Below are positions 24,157 to 32,868 of a DNA stretch of 64,000 nucleotides, piece by piece. The notes beneath the pieces are model-generated. The model was not told the origin of the DNA, searched no databases, and saw nothing but the letters and a program-made list of their open reading frames with translations. The stretch lies in contig NZ_CP141058.1 in NCBI RefSeq assembly GCF_034661175.1, positions 3,844,001 through 3,908,000 on the forward strand, in the 5' to 3' direction. The first letter of the stretch is position 1. Each line of letters starts with the position of its first letter. The position numbers and the translations under genes were made by a program. The DNA is from Nocardioides renjunii (GTDB taxonomy: Bacteria > Actinomycetota > Actinomycetes > Propionibacteriales > Nocardioidaceae).

Positions 24157-24179
24157 GTCACCGGCCCGAGGGCGGTGAC
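24157..24179. terminator. Short hairpin between convergent dehydrogenase and DUF3073 genes
   Basis: GTCACCG (24157-24163) and CGGTGAC (24173-24179) flank a 9-nt loop. It lies 19 nt past the DUF3073 stop on the minus strand and is a plausible terminator for that gene. Confidence 0.4.
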
Positions 24180-24198
24180 GGTGGAGGTGATCAGTCAG

Positions 24199-24390
24199 TC
24201 AGTCTGCGCGACGACGGGGATCGGCATAGTCCGACCACTCGTCCTCGTCAGGTGGGACCTCACTCGTCGTGGAGTGATGGTCCTCGCCGTGCAGCTCCTT
24301 CGCCAGCGCGCCGAAGTCCGTCTCGTGAGTCCGGTACTTCAGGTCGCGGGCAACCTTGGTCTGCTTCGCCTTCGCTCGGCCGCGCCCCAT
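24199..24390 (-). CDS. DUF3073 family protein
   Basis: 63 aa. The N-terminus MGRGRAKAKQTKVARDLKYR is the signature of DUF3073, a small basic actinobacterial family often found next to purM, as here. The rest is acidic (PPDEDEWSDYADP). No function is established. ATG 24390 is preferred over ATG 24411 because the family starts with MGRGR and GAGGGGG lies about 8 nt upstream. Confidence 0.85.
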   Translation of the reverse strand: MGRGRAKAKQTKVARDLKYRTHETDFGALAKELHGEDHHSTTSEVPPDEDEWSDYADPRRRAD

Positions 24391-24517
24391 AGGGTCGACC
24401 CCCTCGCACACTTGGCCGGGGCTGCCGGGGGAATCCCCCGACGCGCCCGGTCTGATCGGTTACATATCGTGGGCACAACGCTACCTGAGCGGTGGCTGTT
24501 CCCGCACACCCTGTCCG

Positions 24518-24547
24518 GGAGATTCGTCCTCGAAGTGACGAATCTCC
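24518..24547 (-). terminator. Hairpin directly after purM
   Basis: GAGATTCGTC (24519-24528) and GACGAATCTC (24537-24546) are perfect complements around an 8-nt loop, extended by one G-C pair. It begins at the base after the purM stop on the minus strand. No T-tract follows, but stem and position fit a terminator of the purF-purM transcript. Confidence 0.65.
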
Positions 24548-25618
24548 TCACCAGCCGGGGTGCTGGCCCTCGAGCAGCACGCGGCCACCGTTGTCGGCGT
24601 TCGCCCGCGCCTCGCCCGCGACCCACGCGCGCACGCCGTGGCCGGCCAGCACGGAGATCGCGGTGTCGACCGACTCGGGCGCGGTGAGGGACACCATGCC
24701 CACCCCGCAGTTGAGGGTCGCCTCGAGGTCGCGCTGCGACACCTCGCCCATCCGGCGTACGACGTCGAAGACCGGCTGCGGAGTCCACGTCGAGCGGTCG
24801 ATGCGCACCGACAGCTCCTCGGGGAGCACCCGCTCGAGGTTGGCGGCGAGCCCCCCGCCGGTCACGTGCGACATGGCGTGGGTCTCGGTGCGGTCGGCGA
24901 GGTCGAGGCAGGCCTTGGCGTAGATCCGGGTCGGCTCGAGGAGCTCCTCGCCGAGGGTGCGGCCGAAGTCGTCGACCTGGCGGTCCACCGTCCAGCCGGC
25001 CCTCTCCAGCAGGACGTGGCGGACGAGGGAGTAGCCGTTGGAGTGCAGGCCGCTGGCCTCCATGGCGATCACCACGTCGCCGGGGCGGACCCGGCCGGGG
25101 CCGAGGAGCCTGCTGGCCTCCACCACACCGGTGGTGGCGCCGGCGACGTCGTAGTCGTCCGGGTCGAGCAGGCCGGGGTGCTCGGCGGTCTCGCCACCGA
25201 TGAGCGCGCAGCCGGCGACCACGCAGGCCTCGGCGATGCCCTTGACGATGGCGGCGATCCGCTCGGGGACGACGCGGCCGCAGGCGATGTAGTCGGTCAT
25301 GAACAGCGGCTCCGCGCCGCAGACCACCAGGTCGTCGACGACCATGCCCACCAGGTCGAAGCCGATGGTGTCGTGGACGTCCATGAGCTGGGCGATGGCG
25401 ACCTTGGTGCCGACGCCGTCGGTCGAGGTGGCCAGCAGCGGACGCTCGTAGCGGGTGAGCGCGGAGGCGTCGAAGAGCCCCGCGAAGCCACCCAGGCCGC
25501 CGATCATCTCCGGCCGGCGCGCCTTGTCGACCCAGCCCTTCATCAGGTCGATCGCGCGGTCGGCGGCCTCGATGGAGACTCCGGCCGCGGCGTAGGCGTT
25601 GTCGGGCTGCTGGGTCAC
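24548..25618 (-). CDS. purM: Phosphoribosylformylglycinamidine cyclo-ligase (AIR synthetase)
   Basis: 356 aa, standard length. It has STDGVGTKVAIA near the N-terminus, the VDDLVVCGAEPLFMTDYIA block, GCALIGGETAEHPG, and SHVTGGGLAANLERVLP, all conserved in PurM. It closes the imidazole ring: FGAM + ATP to AIR (step 5 of purine synthesis). GTG 25618 is preceded by GAGGAGCC and begins TQQPDNAYAAAGVSIEAAD, the usual start region. It lies 35 nt behind purF on the same strand. Confidence 0.95.
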   Translation of the reverse strand: MTQQPDNAYAAAGVSIEAADRAIDLMKGWVDKARRPEMIGGLGGFAGLFDASALTRYERPLLATSTDGVGTKVAIAQLMDVHDTIGFDLVGMVVDDLVVCGAEPLFMTDYIACGRVVPERIAAIVKGIAEACVVAGCALIGGETAEHPGLLDPDDYDVAGATTGVVEASRLLGPGRVRPGDVVIAMEASGLHSNGYSLVRHVLLERAGWTVDRQVDDFGRTLGEELLEPTRIYAKACLDLADRTETHAMSHVTGGGLAANLERVLPEELSVRIDRSTWTPQPVFDVVRRMGEVSQRDLEATLNCGVGMVSLTAPESVDTAISVLAGHGVRAWVAGEARANADNGGRVLLEGQHPGW

Positions 25619-25653
25619 GAGGCTCCTCGGGTGGCGGCCGGCGGGGGCGCGGG

Positions 25654-27192
25654 TCAGGGGTTGTTGAGGACCGGCAGCGCGCGGCCCATCGTCGGCGACT
25701 GGAGCGTCGCCTCGAGCAGGTGCTTGCCGAGCAGGCTCTCGTCGGGCAGCTCGATCGGGTACTGACCCGTGAAGCAGGCCTGGCACAGCGAATCGGCCGG
25801 CTGGTCGGTCGCCTCGATCATGCCCTCGAGGGAGATGTAGCCGAGGGTGTCGGCGCCGACGCTGGCCGCGATCTCCTCCGGCGTGAGGCCGTTGGCGATC
25901 AGCTCGGCGCGGGTGGCGAAGTCGATGCCGTAGAAGCACGGCCACTTCACCGGCGGGCTGGAGATCCGCACGTGGACCTCGAGCGCACCGGCCTCGCGCA
26001 GCATCCGGACCTGGGCGCGCTGGGTGTTGCCGCGCACGATCGAGTCGTCGACGACGACGATGCGCTTGCCGCGGATCATGTGCTCGAGGGCGTTGAGCTT
26101 GAGCCGGATCCCGAGCTGGCGCAGGGTCTGGCTGGGCTGGATGAAGGTGCGGCCGACGTAGGCGTTCTTGACGAAGCCCTGGCCGAACGGGATCCCGGAC
26201 TCGGCGGCGTAGCCGGACGCGGCGGGGGTGCCGGACTCCGGCACGGGCATGACCAGGTCGGCGTCGACGGGGAACTCCCGGGCGAGCCGGCGACCCATCT
26301 CGACGCGGGCCTCGTGGACGTTGCGGCCGCTGATCGTGGCGTCGGGGCGGGCGAGGTAGACGTACTCGAAGACGCAACCCTTGCGCGCGGGCTCGGCGAA
26401 CTTGTGCGAGCGGAGCCCGTTCTCGTCGATGACGATCATCTCGCCGGGCTCGACCTCGCGGACCACGCTGGCGCCGATCGTGGCGAGGGCGGCGTCCTCG
26501 CTGGCGACGACCCAGCCGCGGTCGAGGCGGCCGAGGACGAGCGGGCGGATGCCCTGCGGGTCGCGGGCGGCGTAGAGGGTGTGCTCGTTCATCCACACGA
26601 AGCAGTAGGCGCCGCGCAGCTGGGGCAGCACCTCGAGGGCCCGCTGCTCGAGCGAGGTGTCGGGGTGGTGGGCGAGCAGGGCGGTGACGAGGCTGGTGTC
26701 GTTGGTCGCGCCCTCGACGCCCCTGATCTCCAGCTCACCCGCCGGGCCGGGCAGCGCCTGGACCATCTCGCGCAGCTCGTGGGTGTTGATCAGGTTGCCG
26801 TTGTGGCCGAGCGCGATCGAGCCGTCGGCGGTGGGCCGGAAGGTCGGCTGGGCGTTGTGCCACGTGGAGGCGCCGGTGGTGGAGTAGCGCGAGTGGCCGA
26901 TCGCGAGGTGGCCCTTGAGCGAGTCGAGCGTCGACTCGTCGAAGACCTGCGAGACCAGGCCCATGTCCTTGTAGACGAGGATCTGGCGTCCGTTGCTGAC
27001 CGCGATGCCCGCGGACTCCTGCCCGCGGTGCTGCAGGGCGTAGAGGCCGAAGTAGGTCAGCTTGGCGACGTCCTCGCCGGGGGCCCAGACACCGAAGACG
27101 CCGCAGGCGTCCTGCGGGCCCTGGTCGTGGGGGTCGATCGCCGTGGTGAGACGGCCGTCGCCGCCCTTCCGCTTGCTCGTCGCATCGGGCAC
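25654..27192 (-). CDS. purF: Amidophosphoribosyltransferase
   Basis: 512 aa. A 29-residue propeptide precedes the N-terminal nucleophile Cys30 (DACGVFGVW), as in the class of PurF that is processed and binds an Fe-S cluster. ALQHRGQESAGIAV and the glutaminase residues NG/GHNGNL follow. The C-terminal PRTase domain has the PRPP loop VVVDDSIVRGNTQ. Cys residues near the C-terminus (CFYGID, LCQACFTGQY) are positioned as cluster ligands. It performs the committed step of purine synthesis: PRPP + glutamine to phosphoribosylamine. Confidence 0.95.
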   Translation of the reverse strand: MPDATSKRKGGDGRLTTAIDPHDQGPQDACGVFGVWAPGEDVAKLTYFGLYALQHRGQESAGIAVSNGRQILVYKDMGLVSQVFDESTLDSLKGHLAIGHSRYSTTGASTWHNAQPTFRPTADGSIALGHNGNLINTHELREMVQALPGPAGELEIRGVEGATNDTSLVTALLAHHPDTSLEQRALEVLPQLRGAYCFVWMNEHTLYAARDPQGIRPLVLGRLDRGWVVASEDAALATIGASVVREVEPGEMIVIDENGLRSHKFAEPARKGCVFEYVYLARPDATISGRNVHEARVEMGRRLAREFPVDADLVMPVPESGTPAASGYAAESGIPFGQGFVKNAYVGRTFIQPSQTLRQLGIRLKLNALEHMIRGKRIVVVDDSIVRGNTQRAQVRMLREAGALEVHVRISSPPVKWPCFYGIDFATRAELIANGLTPEEIAASVGADTLGYISLEGMIEATDQPADSLCQACFTGQYPIELPDESLLGKHLLEATLQSPTMGRALPVLNNP

Positions 27193-27209
27193 GGCCCCAG
27201 TCTACGGGC

Positions 27210-27227
27210 GCGGCGCCCCAGCGCCGC
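27210..27227 (-). terminator. 7-bp GC hairpin upstream of purF
   Basis: GCGGCGC-CCCA-GCGCCGC. It lies in the 55-nt gap between the stop of the NAD-binding protein gene and the purF start, on the same strand. It could end the upstream transcript or shape the purF leader. Confidence 0.4.
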
Positions 27228-27247
27228 ACCGGCGACGCGTGGCCGTC

Positions 27248-28288
27248 TCAGGTGCCGGGCAGGACCGAGCGCAGGGTGTGCAGCGCCAGGCGGGCCGCGG
27301 CCCGGCCCGAGGCCGGCAGGGGTACGAGGTCGAGCGCCGGCAGCGGGCGCGTCCAGCCCGGGTCGGAGGACAGCGCACCCTCCGGGCCGGCGTACATCGG
27401 CGTGAGCGCCCGGTCCACTGCCTCCTCCACGCCGAGGAGCGGACCGCCGCCGTCCGGCGTCCACGTCCGGCCGGGCCGGCAGACCATGTCGTGGCGCAGC
27501 GACTCGATCAGCGACGTCACCGTCCGGAACGGCGCGGTCGTCACGAGGGCCGTCGCCAGCCCGACCAGCGCCGACGGCGCGACGGGCGCCGGCACCCGGA
27601 CCCTCGACAGCCCGGCGCCGCGCCCGCAGGCGCGCATCAGGTCGGGGTAGGACAGGACGTCGGGGCCGCCGAGGTCGACGGCGCCCCGCGGGCCGTCGTC
27701 GCCGAGGGCGGCGTCGAAGGCGCGCAGCACGTCGGACACCGCGACCGGCTGCACCGAGCTGTGCATCCACGTCGGGACCGGCTGCACGAGGAACAGCGTG
27801 GCGATCTGCCTGATGATCTCGAACGACGTCGACCCGGCACCGATGACCACGCCGGCGCGCAGGGCGACCGAGCCGTCGATGGCGCCCAGCAGGATCCGCT
27901 CGACCTCGAGCCGGGAGGCGATGTGGGCGGACAGGTCGGCCTCGGGCACCTGCGGCACCAGGCCGGAGAGGTAGACGAGCCGGCGTACGTCGCTGTCGGC
28001 GACGGCAGCCGCCACGATCTCGGCCGCCAGCCGGTCCCGCTCGGTGAAGTCGGCGCGGTCGAGGGAGTGGACGAGGTAGACCACGGCGTCGACGTCCGTG
28101 ACGGCCCGCGCGACCGCGTCCGCGTCGGTGACGTCGCACCGGATCGCGCGGACCCGGTCGTCCCAGCCGAAGCGGCCCGGGTTCGGCACGGAGGACGAGG
28201 CGGCGACCACCTCGTGGCCGCGCTCGACCAGGTGCGGTACCAGCCGGGAGCCGACGTAGCCGGTGGCGCCGAGGACGAGGACGCGCAT
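27248..28288 (-). CDS. NAD(P)-binding atypical SDR (NmrA/ComplexI-NDUFA9-like)
   Basis: 346 aa. The Rossmann glycine motif is at the extreme N-terminus (VLVLGATGYVGSRLVPHL), followed by DVTDADAV and a VYLVHSL strand. LVYLSGLVP is the usual site of the SDR active Ser/Tyr region, but there is no clear YxxxK, so catalysis is doubtful. The C-terminal half resembles actinobacterial epimerase-like proteins with a DUF2867-type tail. The ATG at 28288 overlaps the SRPBCC stop by one base, so the pair is co-translated. Substrate unknown. Confidence 0.75.
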   Translation of the reverse strand: MRVLVLGATGYVGSRLVPHLVERGHEVVAASSSVPNPGRFGWDDRVRAIRCDVTDADAVARAVTDVDAVVYLVHSLDRADFTERDRLAAEIVAAAVADSDVRRLVYLSGLVPQVPEADLSAHIASRLEVERILLGAIDGSVALRAGVVIGAGSTSFEIIRQIATLFLVQPVPTWMHSSVQPVAVSDVLRAFDAALGDDGPRGAVDLGGPDVLSYPDLMRACGRGAGLSRVRVPAPVAPSALVGLATALVTTAPFRTVTSLIESLRHDMVCRPGRTWTPDGGGPLLGVEEAVDRALTPMYAGPEGALSSDPGWTRPLPALDLVPLPASGRAAARLALHTLRSVLPGT

Positions 28289-28764
28289 CAGGCGGCCTCG
28301 GCTTCGCCGAGGTGCTCGAGGAGGTTGCGGGAGAACACCGTGCCCATGTGCTTGACGACCCCGGCCATCACCCGCTCGACCGCGGGACGGGCAAGCCCCG
28401 GCAGCGGGAGGGCGCACGAGATCTGCAGGTCGATGCTGACCTCGGTGCCGCCGCCGGGGTGGTCGGCCAGGTCGTAGGTCCCCATCACCGCGGTCATCTC
28501 CTCGGGCCGCTCGGGATCGTGGGTGAACACGATCCGGTCCCGGGGGTGCAGCTCCATCACCTCGGTGAAGGTCGGCGCCACCGAGATCCCCAGCACCGGG
28601 ATGGTGCCCATCCGCCACGTCCAGCGGTCACCGGCGACGTCGATGGCCGTGACGAAGGGCGTGATGCGGGCGACCAGGTCGGCGTCGGTCAGCGCGGCCC
28701 AGACCTCGCCGCGCGAGGAGCGCAGCACGGCCGAGGAGCGGTTGCGGGCACGGAAGGTCGCCAT
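28288..28764 (-). CDS. SRPBCC (START-like) family protein
   Basis: 158 aa. The helix-grip fold is recognisable from RSSRGEVWAALTDADLVARITPFV at the N-terminus, here in parts RSSRGEVWAALTD and LVARITPFV, and from VMAGVVKHMGTVFSRNLLEHL in the final long helix. Such proteins bind small hydrophobic ligands or polyketides. No catalytic residues can be assigned. It is co-transcribed with the downstream NAD-binding protein and sits 34 nt after the M20 peptidase gene. Confidence 0.75.
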   Translation of the reverse strand: MATFRARNRSSAVLRSSRGEVWAALTDADLVARITPFVTAIDVAGDRWTWRMGTIPVLGISVAPTFTEVMELHPRDRIVFTHDPERPEEMTAVMGTYDLADHPGGGTEVSIDLQISCALPLPGLARPAVERVMAGVVKHMGTVFSRNLLEHLGEAEAA

Positions 28765-28798
28765 GCCGTCACGCTACCGACGGCCCCACAGCGCGGGC

Positions 28799-30148
28799 TC
28801 ACCCCTCCGTGAGAGCACCGAGGTTGCGCAGGAGCAGCGCCTCGGCCTTGACGACCCGCTCGAACTCCGCGAGGTGCAGGCCCTCGTTGGCGCCGTGCGC
28901 GCGGGTGTCGGGGTCCTCGACCCCGGTGACGAGCACGCTGGCGCGCGGGAACGCCTCGAGGAACTCGGCGATGAAGGGGATCGACCCACCGACGCCCATG
29001 TCGACCGGCTCGGTGCCGTCCCAGGCCTCCGCGAAGGCGGCGCGGGCGGCGTCGTACGCCGGACCGGTGGCGTCGATCTGCGTCGCCTCGCCGGTGTCGA
29101 CCACCGTGGCGGTGAGCGTGGCTCCCCACGGCGTGTGCTTCTCGAGGTGTGCCTGGAGGCACTGGACGGCGTTGGCGGTGGTGTCGCCCGGGGCGATGCG
29201 CATGCTGATCCGGCAGCGGGCGGCCGGGATCAGGGTGTTGGAGGCGCCCTCCACCTTGGGGGCGTCGAAGCCGGTGATGCTGATCGACGGCTTGGTCCAC
29301 AGCCGCTCGACGACCGAGCCGCTCCCGATCCACTCGATGCCCTCGGCCGCACCGGACTCGGCGCGGAGCCGTGCCTCGGGGTACTCCACGTCGGCGGCCG
29401 GGCCGGCGTGCAGGCCCTCGACGACCACGTCGCCAGCGTCGTCGTTGAGGCTGGCGATCAGCCGGCTGAGGGTCATGATCGAGTCGGGCACCAGGCCGCC
29501 CCACATGCCGCTGTGGACGGCGTGGGTGAGGGTGCGGACCTCCACGTCCATCCGCACCAGGCCACGCAGGCTCGTGGTGAGCGCGGGCTCGCCGATGTCC
29601 CAGTTGCCGGAGTCGGCGATGACGATGACGTCGGCCTCGAGGCGGTCCTTGTGGGCCTCGAGCAGCTCGACGAGCGTGTCGGACCCGACCTCCTCCTCGC
29701 CCTCGATGAACATCACCAGGTTGACCGGCAGGTCGTCGCCGAAGATCCGTACGGCGCCGAGGTGCGCGGCGATGCCGGCCTTGTCGTCGGCGGCACCGCG
29801 GCCGTAGAGCCGGTCGCCGCGCTCGGTGGGCTCCCACGGCGGGGAGTCCCAGTCGGCGTGGTCATTCTCCGGCTGGACGTCGTGGTGGGCGTAGAGCAGG
29901 ACGGTCGGTGCGCCCTCGGGTCCGGCCTTGCGCGCGATCACGGCCGGCGGGGCGCCGTCGTGCGCGCGGACGATCTCGGTCTCGAAGCCCTCGGCGGCGA
30001 ACAGGTCGCGGGTGGCCTCGGCGCTGCGCTCGACCTCACCGGCGCGCGCCGGGTCGGCGGAGACGGACTGGATGCGGACCAGGTCCTCGAGGTCACGGCG
30101 GATGCCGGGCATGACCTCGGCGAGGCGGGCGGCGATGTCGACAGTCAT
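28799..30148 (-). CDS. M20 family dipeptidase
   Basis: 449 aa. Metal site residues are visible: LLYAHHDVQPEND (His and Asp ligands), GRGAADDKAGIAAHLG (bridging Asp), and MFIEGEEEVGS (catalytic Glu pair). A lid or dimerisation domain in the middle contains HAVHSGMWGG. The C-terminal GSIPFIAEFLEAFP and AHGANEGLHLAEF supply the last His ligand. These zinc enzymes hydrolyse dipeptides or related amides in the cytosol. Length and order match the M20 dipeptidase group. Confidence 0.9.
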   Translation of the reverse strand: MTVDIAARLAEVMPGIRRDLEDLVRIQSVSADPARAGEVERSAEATRDLFAAEGFETEIVRAHDGAPPAVIARKAGPEGAPTVLLYAHHDVQPENDHADWDSPPWEPTERGDRLYGRGAADDKAGIAAHLGAVRIFGDDLPVNLVMFIEGEEEVGSDTLVELLEAHKDRLEADVIVIADSGNWDIGEPALTTSLRGLVRMDVEVRTLTHAVHSGMWGGLVPDSIMTLSRLIASLNDDAGDVVVEGLHAGPAADVEYPEARLRAESGAAEGIEWIGSGSVVERLWTKPSISITGFDAPKVEGASNTLIPAARCRISMRIAPGDTTANAVQCLQAHLEKHTPWGATLTATVVDTGEATQIDATGPAYDAARAAFAEAWDGTEPVDMGVGGSIPFIAEFLEAFPRASVLVTGVEDPDTRAHGANEGLHLAEFERVVKAEALLLRNLGALTEG

Positions 30149-30170
30149 GGCCGCAACACTAGGACCAGCC

Positions 30171-30980
30171 TCAGCGGCCCTCCATGTGGGCCCAGGCCCC
30201 GCTGCGCTTCTCCATCATGAGCTGCTGCTCGGTCTCGGCGAACCCCAGCGAGCGGTAGACCCGGATGGCGTCCCCGTCGGCGTCCGCGACGATCACCAGC
30301 GTGCGTGCGCCGAGCTGCTCGCGGGCGTGGGCGCCGGCGGCGTGCACCGTGGCGGCGGCCAGCCCGCGGCGCCGGTGGTCGGGGTGGGTCTCGACGCTCT
30401 GGAACCGGGCGACGCCCTCCTCCGTGCGGAACACGGCGGCGGTGGCGACGACCTCGCCGTCGACGAAGGCGCCGAACCTGGTCCCGCGGGCGGCGGCCAC
30501 GAGGGCCTTCTCCTGCACGTTGCGACCGCGGGCGAACTCCATGAACGTGTCGTCGTCCATCCCGCCGTAGAGCGCGTGGCTGAGCCGGGCGCGCCCCTCC
30601 CAGTCCTCGTCGGAGACCAGCGGCCGGACCTCCGCCTCGACCTCGCGGGGAGGGGTGAGGTGCTCGGCGGTGAGCACCGACGCGACGTCCACGGTCATGC
30701 CGGCCGCCTCGAAGGCCGCGCGGCACTCGGGTGCCAGGTCGGCCGTGTCGATGCCGATGCTGACGTGGTCGGCCTGCGGGAACTCGGTGCGGAAGGCGGC
30801 GACGACCTCGCGCTCGCCGCCCGGGAACGGCGGCCGCGCGAGCAGGAGGAAGTTGCCCCAGAAGAACGACGGGTTGGCCGGCGTGCGGACGACGAGGTGC
30901 GTGCCGCGGTCCTCGACGATGCTGCCGGAGGCGGTCAGCAGGGCCAGGTCGGTGCGGAAGCCGAGGGAGCTCACGTGCAT
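30171..30980 (-). CDS. GNAT family N-acetyltransferase
   Basis: 269 aa, longer than a single GNAT domain. The C-terminal half (about 115-265) has SVETHPDHRRRGLAAATVHAAG as the acetyl-CoA loop (RRRGLA) and IRVYRSLGFAETEQQ as motif B. The N-terminal half looks like a degenerate second GNAT-like domain (FFWGNFLLLARPPFPGG), common in tandem actinobacterial GNATs. Substrate unknown. It lies 22 nt upstream of the M20 peptidase start on the same strand. Confidence 0.8.
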   Translation of the reverse strand: MHVSSLGFRTDLALLTASGSIVEDRGTHLVVRTPANPSFFWGNFLLLARPPFPGGEREVVAAFRTEFPQADHVSIGIDTADLAPECRAAFEAAGMTVDVASVLTAEHLTPPREVEAEVRPLVSDEDWEGRARLSHALYGGMDDDTFMEFARGRNVQEKALVAAARGTRFGAFVDGEVVATAAVFRTEEGVARFQSVETHPDHRRRGLAAATVHAAGAHAREQLGARTLVIVADADGDAIRVYRSLGFAETEQQLMMEKRSGAWAHMEGR

Positions 30981-30989
30981 GGGCGGAGG

Positions 30990-31343
30990 CTAGCCGCTGG
31001 CGGCGCCGCCCGTGGCCTCGCCGTCCAGCGGCAGGTAGGGCGAGAGGTCCGTGCGCTCGCCGCTGGCCAGCACGGCACCGGACGCGAGCGCCTCGGCCCA
31101 CGTCGTACGCCCGGTCGCGACGGCGAGCCACGTGTCCGCGTCGGTCTCCACGACGGCCGGCGGCGTGCCGCGCGTGTGGCGCACGCCGGGCACCACCTGG
31201 ACCGCCGCGTAGGGCGGCACCCGCACCTCGACCGAGCGGCCGGGGGCGCGCTCCTCGAGCACCGCGAGGTAGTGCTTGACCAGCGCCCGGGTGTCCGCCG
31301 TCGCGAGGGCTGCGGGGTCGAGCTTCCTGAGTCGGGCGGGCAC
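30990..31343 (-). CDS. SCP-2-like sterol carrier family protein
   Basis: 117 aa. The pattern PGRSVEVRVPPYAAVQ ... VETDADTWLAVATGRTTWAEALASG is that of the actinobacterial SCP-type family (SCP_3), which is often located next to purine genes. The WLAxATG block forms the last helix of the ligand-binding fold. It may bind a lipid or an acyl chain. It is 9 nt upstream of the GNAT gene start, hence probably in the same transcript. Confidence 0.75.
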   Translation of the reverse strand: MPARLRKLDPAALATADTRALVKHYLAVLEERAPGRSVEVRVPPYAAVQVVPGVRHTRGTPPAVVETDADTWLAVATGRTTWAEALASGAVLASGERTDLSPYLPLDGEATGGAASG

Positions 31344-31352
31344 CGTCCGAGC

Positions 31353-32228
31353 CTAGCCGCGGGCCCGCCGGTCGGACGCGACGGAGTCGAGGACCGCCAC
31401 GCAGGCCGCCCAGGCGTCGCTCGTCGGGTCGATGACGTCGAAGTGGCCGCCGGTCACCTCGACGAGGACCGCGTCGGCGCCGGCCGCGGTGGCGGCGTCG
31501 ACGTAGGTGGTCGCCTGCTCGAAGGGCACGACGTCGTCGTCGCGGGCGTGCACCGCCCACACCGGGGCCTCGAGCGGCACCTGCGACAGCGGGTCGGCCT
31601 GCTCGTACGTCGTCGCGTCGGCGTCACCGAGGAAGGCGAGCGCCGCGTCCTCGCCGAGGCCCAGCTCGACGGCCGCCCGCAGGTCGAGGACGCCGGCCTG
31701 GCTCACGACGTGGGTGACCGCCGGACCGCCGGCCCAGCGGTCGGAGCGTCCACGCGCGCCGGCCCACGTGGCGAGGTGGCCGCCGGCCGAGTGGCCGAGG
31801 GTGACGAGCGGCCCGGTGGCAGCGGCGGCGCCGGCCGCACCGGCCGCTGCGCCGATGGCGGCGTGGACATCGTCGAGGGTGGCCGGGAAGCCGCCGCCGT
31901 TGCCGACCCGGCGGTACTCCACGTTGGCCGCGGTCCACCCGCGAGCTGCGAGGTCCTCGGCCAGCGGGGCGCCGTAGTCGGCGCCGTACTGCGCCTTCCA
32001 GAACCCGCCGTGGATCACCACCACGAGGCCGAGACTGGGGCCCTCGGGGCGGTGCAGGTCGACCCACTGGCTGGGGTCGTCCCCGTAGGTGATCCGCTCG
32101 GTGCCGGCGCCTGGTCCGTTCTCCACGTCCCCCACCCTGCCGGACGGCTCGCCCGTGCAGGCGGCGAGGGCCGGCGCCACGCCGACGACGCCGGTCAGCA
32201 CGAGGGCCGATCGTCGCGACAGGCTCAC
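31353..32228 (-). CDS. Lipoprotein alpha/beta hydrolase (esterase-like)
   Basis: 291 aa from GTG 32228. The N-terminus SLSRRSALVLTGVVGVAPALAAC has a twin-arginine-like start and a lipobox (ALAAC, residues 20-24), so it should be a membrane-anchored lipoprotein. The catalytic core: oxyanion HGGFW, nucleophile GHSAGGH, Asp in HARDDDVVPFEQA, His in VTGGHFDVIDP. Its closest fold is the BD-FAE or kynurenine formamidase-like hydrolases. The start overlaps the ArsR-like gene's stop by 4 nt. Longer in-frame extension upstream is regulator DNA in another frame. Confidence 0.82.
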   Translation of the reverse strand: MSLSRRSALVLTGVVGVAPALAACTGEPSGRVGDVENGPGAGTERITYGDDPSQWVDLHRPEGPSLGLVVVIHGGFWKAQYGADYGAPLAEDLAARGWTAANVEYRRVGNGGGFPATLDDVHAAIGAAAGAAGAAAATGPLVTLGHSAGGHLATWAGARGRSDRWAGGPAVTHVVSQAGVLDLRAAVELGLGEDAALAFLGDADATTYEQADPLSQVPLEAPVWAVHARDDDVVPFEQATTYVDAATAAGADAVLVEVTGGHFDVIDPTSDAWAACVAVLDSVASDRRARG

Positions 32229-32800
32229 TCCGGTGCGCCGCCGTCGGGGTAGGGCTGGACGATGTGGACCAGGTGGTAGGTCCGTCGCCCGGGGGCGCGG
32301 CCGCGCGTGCGGTCGACCCACGACTGCACGACGTCGTCGAGGTCCTGGCGCAGCTGGTGGGCCTCCTCGTCGGTGAGCTTGATCGCGTGGTCGGAGGTGG
32401 AGAACACCCCGCTGCCCTCGGGGCGGTCGAGGACGAAGGTCCGCTCGACCAGCTCGTGGAGCTGGGCCAGCTTGCTGGCCCGGAAGACGTCCACCGCGGC
32501 CGCGCCGCCGGGCGCGTCGGTGAGCTGCTTGAGGTTGACGGTGAAGCCCTCGGCCGAGGTCGCCCGCCACACCCGGTCGCGCTTGTCGCGGGCCTCCTCG
32601 GGCGCCTCCTCGACCAGGCCGTACTTGGCCAGCTGGCGCAGGTGGAAGCTCGCCTGGTTGGCCGGGATGCCGAGCTCCCGGGCGACGTCCGCGGCCCGCA
32701 CCGGCCCGGTGGCCGAGAGCTCCTCGAGGATCCGGGTGCGCACCGGATGGGCGATGGCGCGCAGGACGCGAGGGTCGCTGAGGGGCTGCGGCTCTGGCAT
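32225..32800 (-). CDS. ArsR-type winged-helix transcriptional regulator
   Basis: 191 aa. The N-terminal HTH spans about residues 5-80: LRAIAHPVRTRILEEL, DVARELGIPANQASFHLRQL and YGLVEE. The rest is helical and probably dimerises or binds a ligand. There is no CxC metal site, so it is not a classical arsenic sensor. ATG 32800 fits the family start better than the longer in-frame ATG at 32857, which would run through the operator. It likely controls itself, the esterase and the divergent MFS gene through the palindrome at 32821-32852. Confidence 0.83.
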   Translation of the reverse strand: MPEPQPLSDPRVLRAIAHPVRTRILEELSATGPVRAADVARELGIPANQASFHLRQLAKYGLVEEAPEEARDKRDRVWRATSAEGFTVNLKQLTDAPGGAAAVDVFRASKLAQLHELVERTFVLDRPEGSGVFSTSDHAIKLTDEEAHQLRQDLDDVVQSWVDRTRGRAPGRRTYHLVHIVQPYPDGGAPE

Positions 32801-32820
32801 GCGGGAATGGTAGCCGAGTT

Positions 32821-32852
32821 GCGCACGCACTGTTGCGCAACAACACGTGCGC
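32821..32852. promoter_or_regulatory. Nested palindromic operator between the ArsR-like regulator and MFS gene
   Basis: The core TGTTGCGCAACA (32831-32842) is a perfect 12-bp palindrome. It is flanked symmetrically, with 3-nt gaps, by GCGCACG (32821-32827) and CGTGCGC (32846-32852), both centred on the same point. It lies 21 nt before the regulator ATG and 17 nt before the MFS ATG, the classic spot for a shared repressor site. Confidence 0.65.
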
Positions 32853-32868
32853 ATCATATGGTGCGGAT

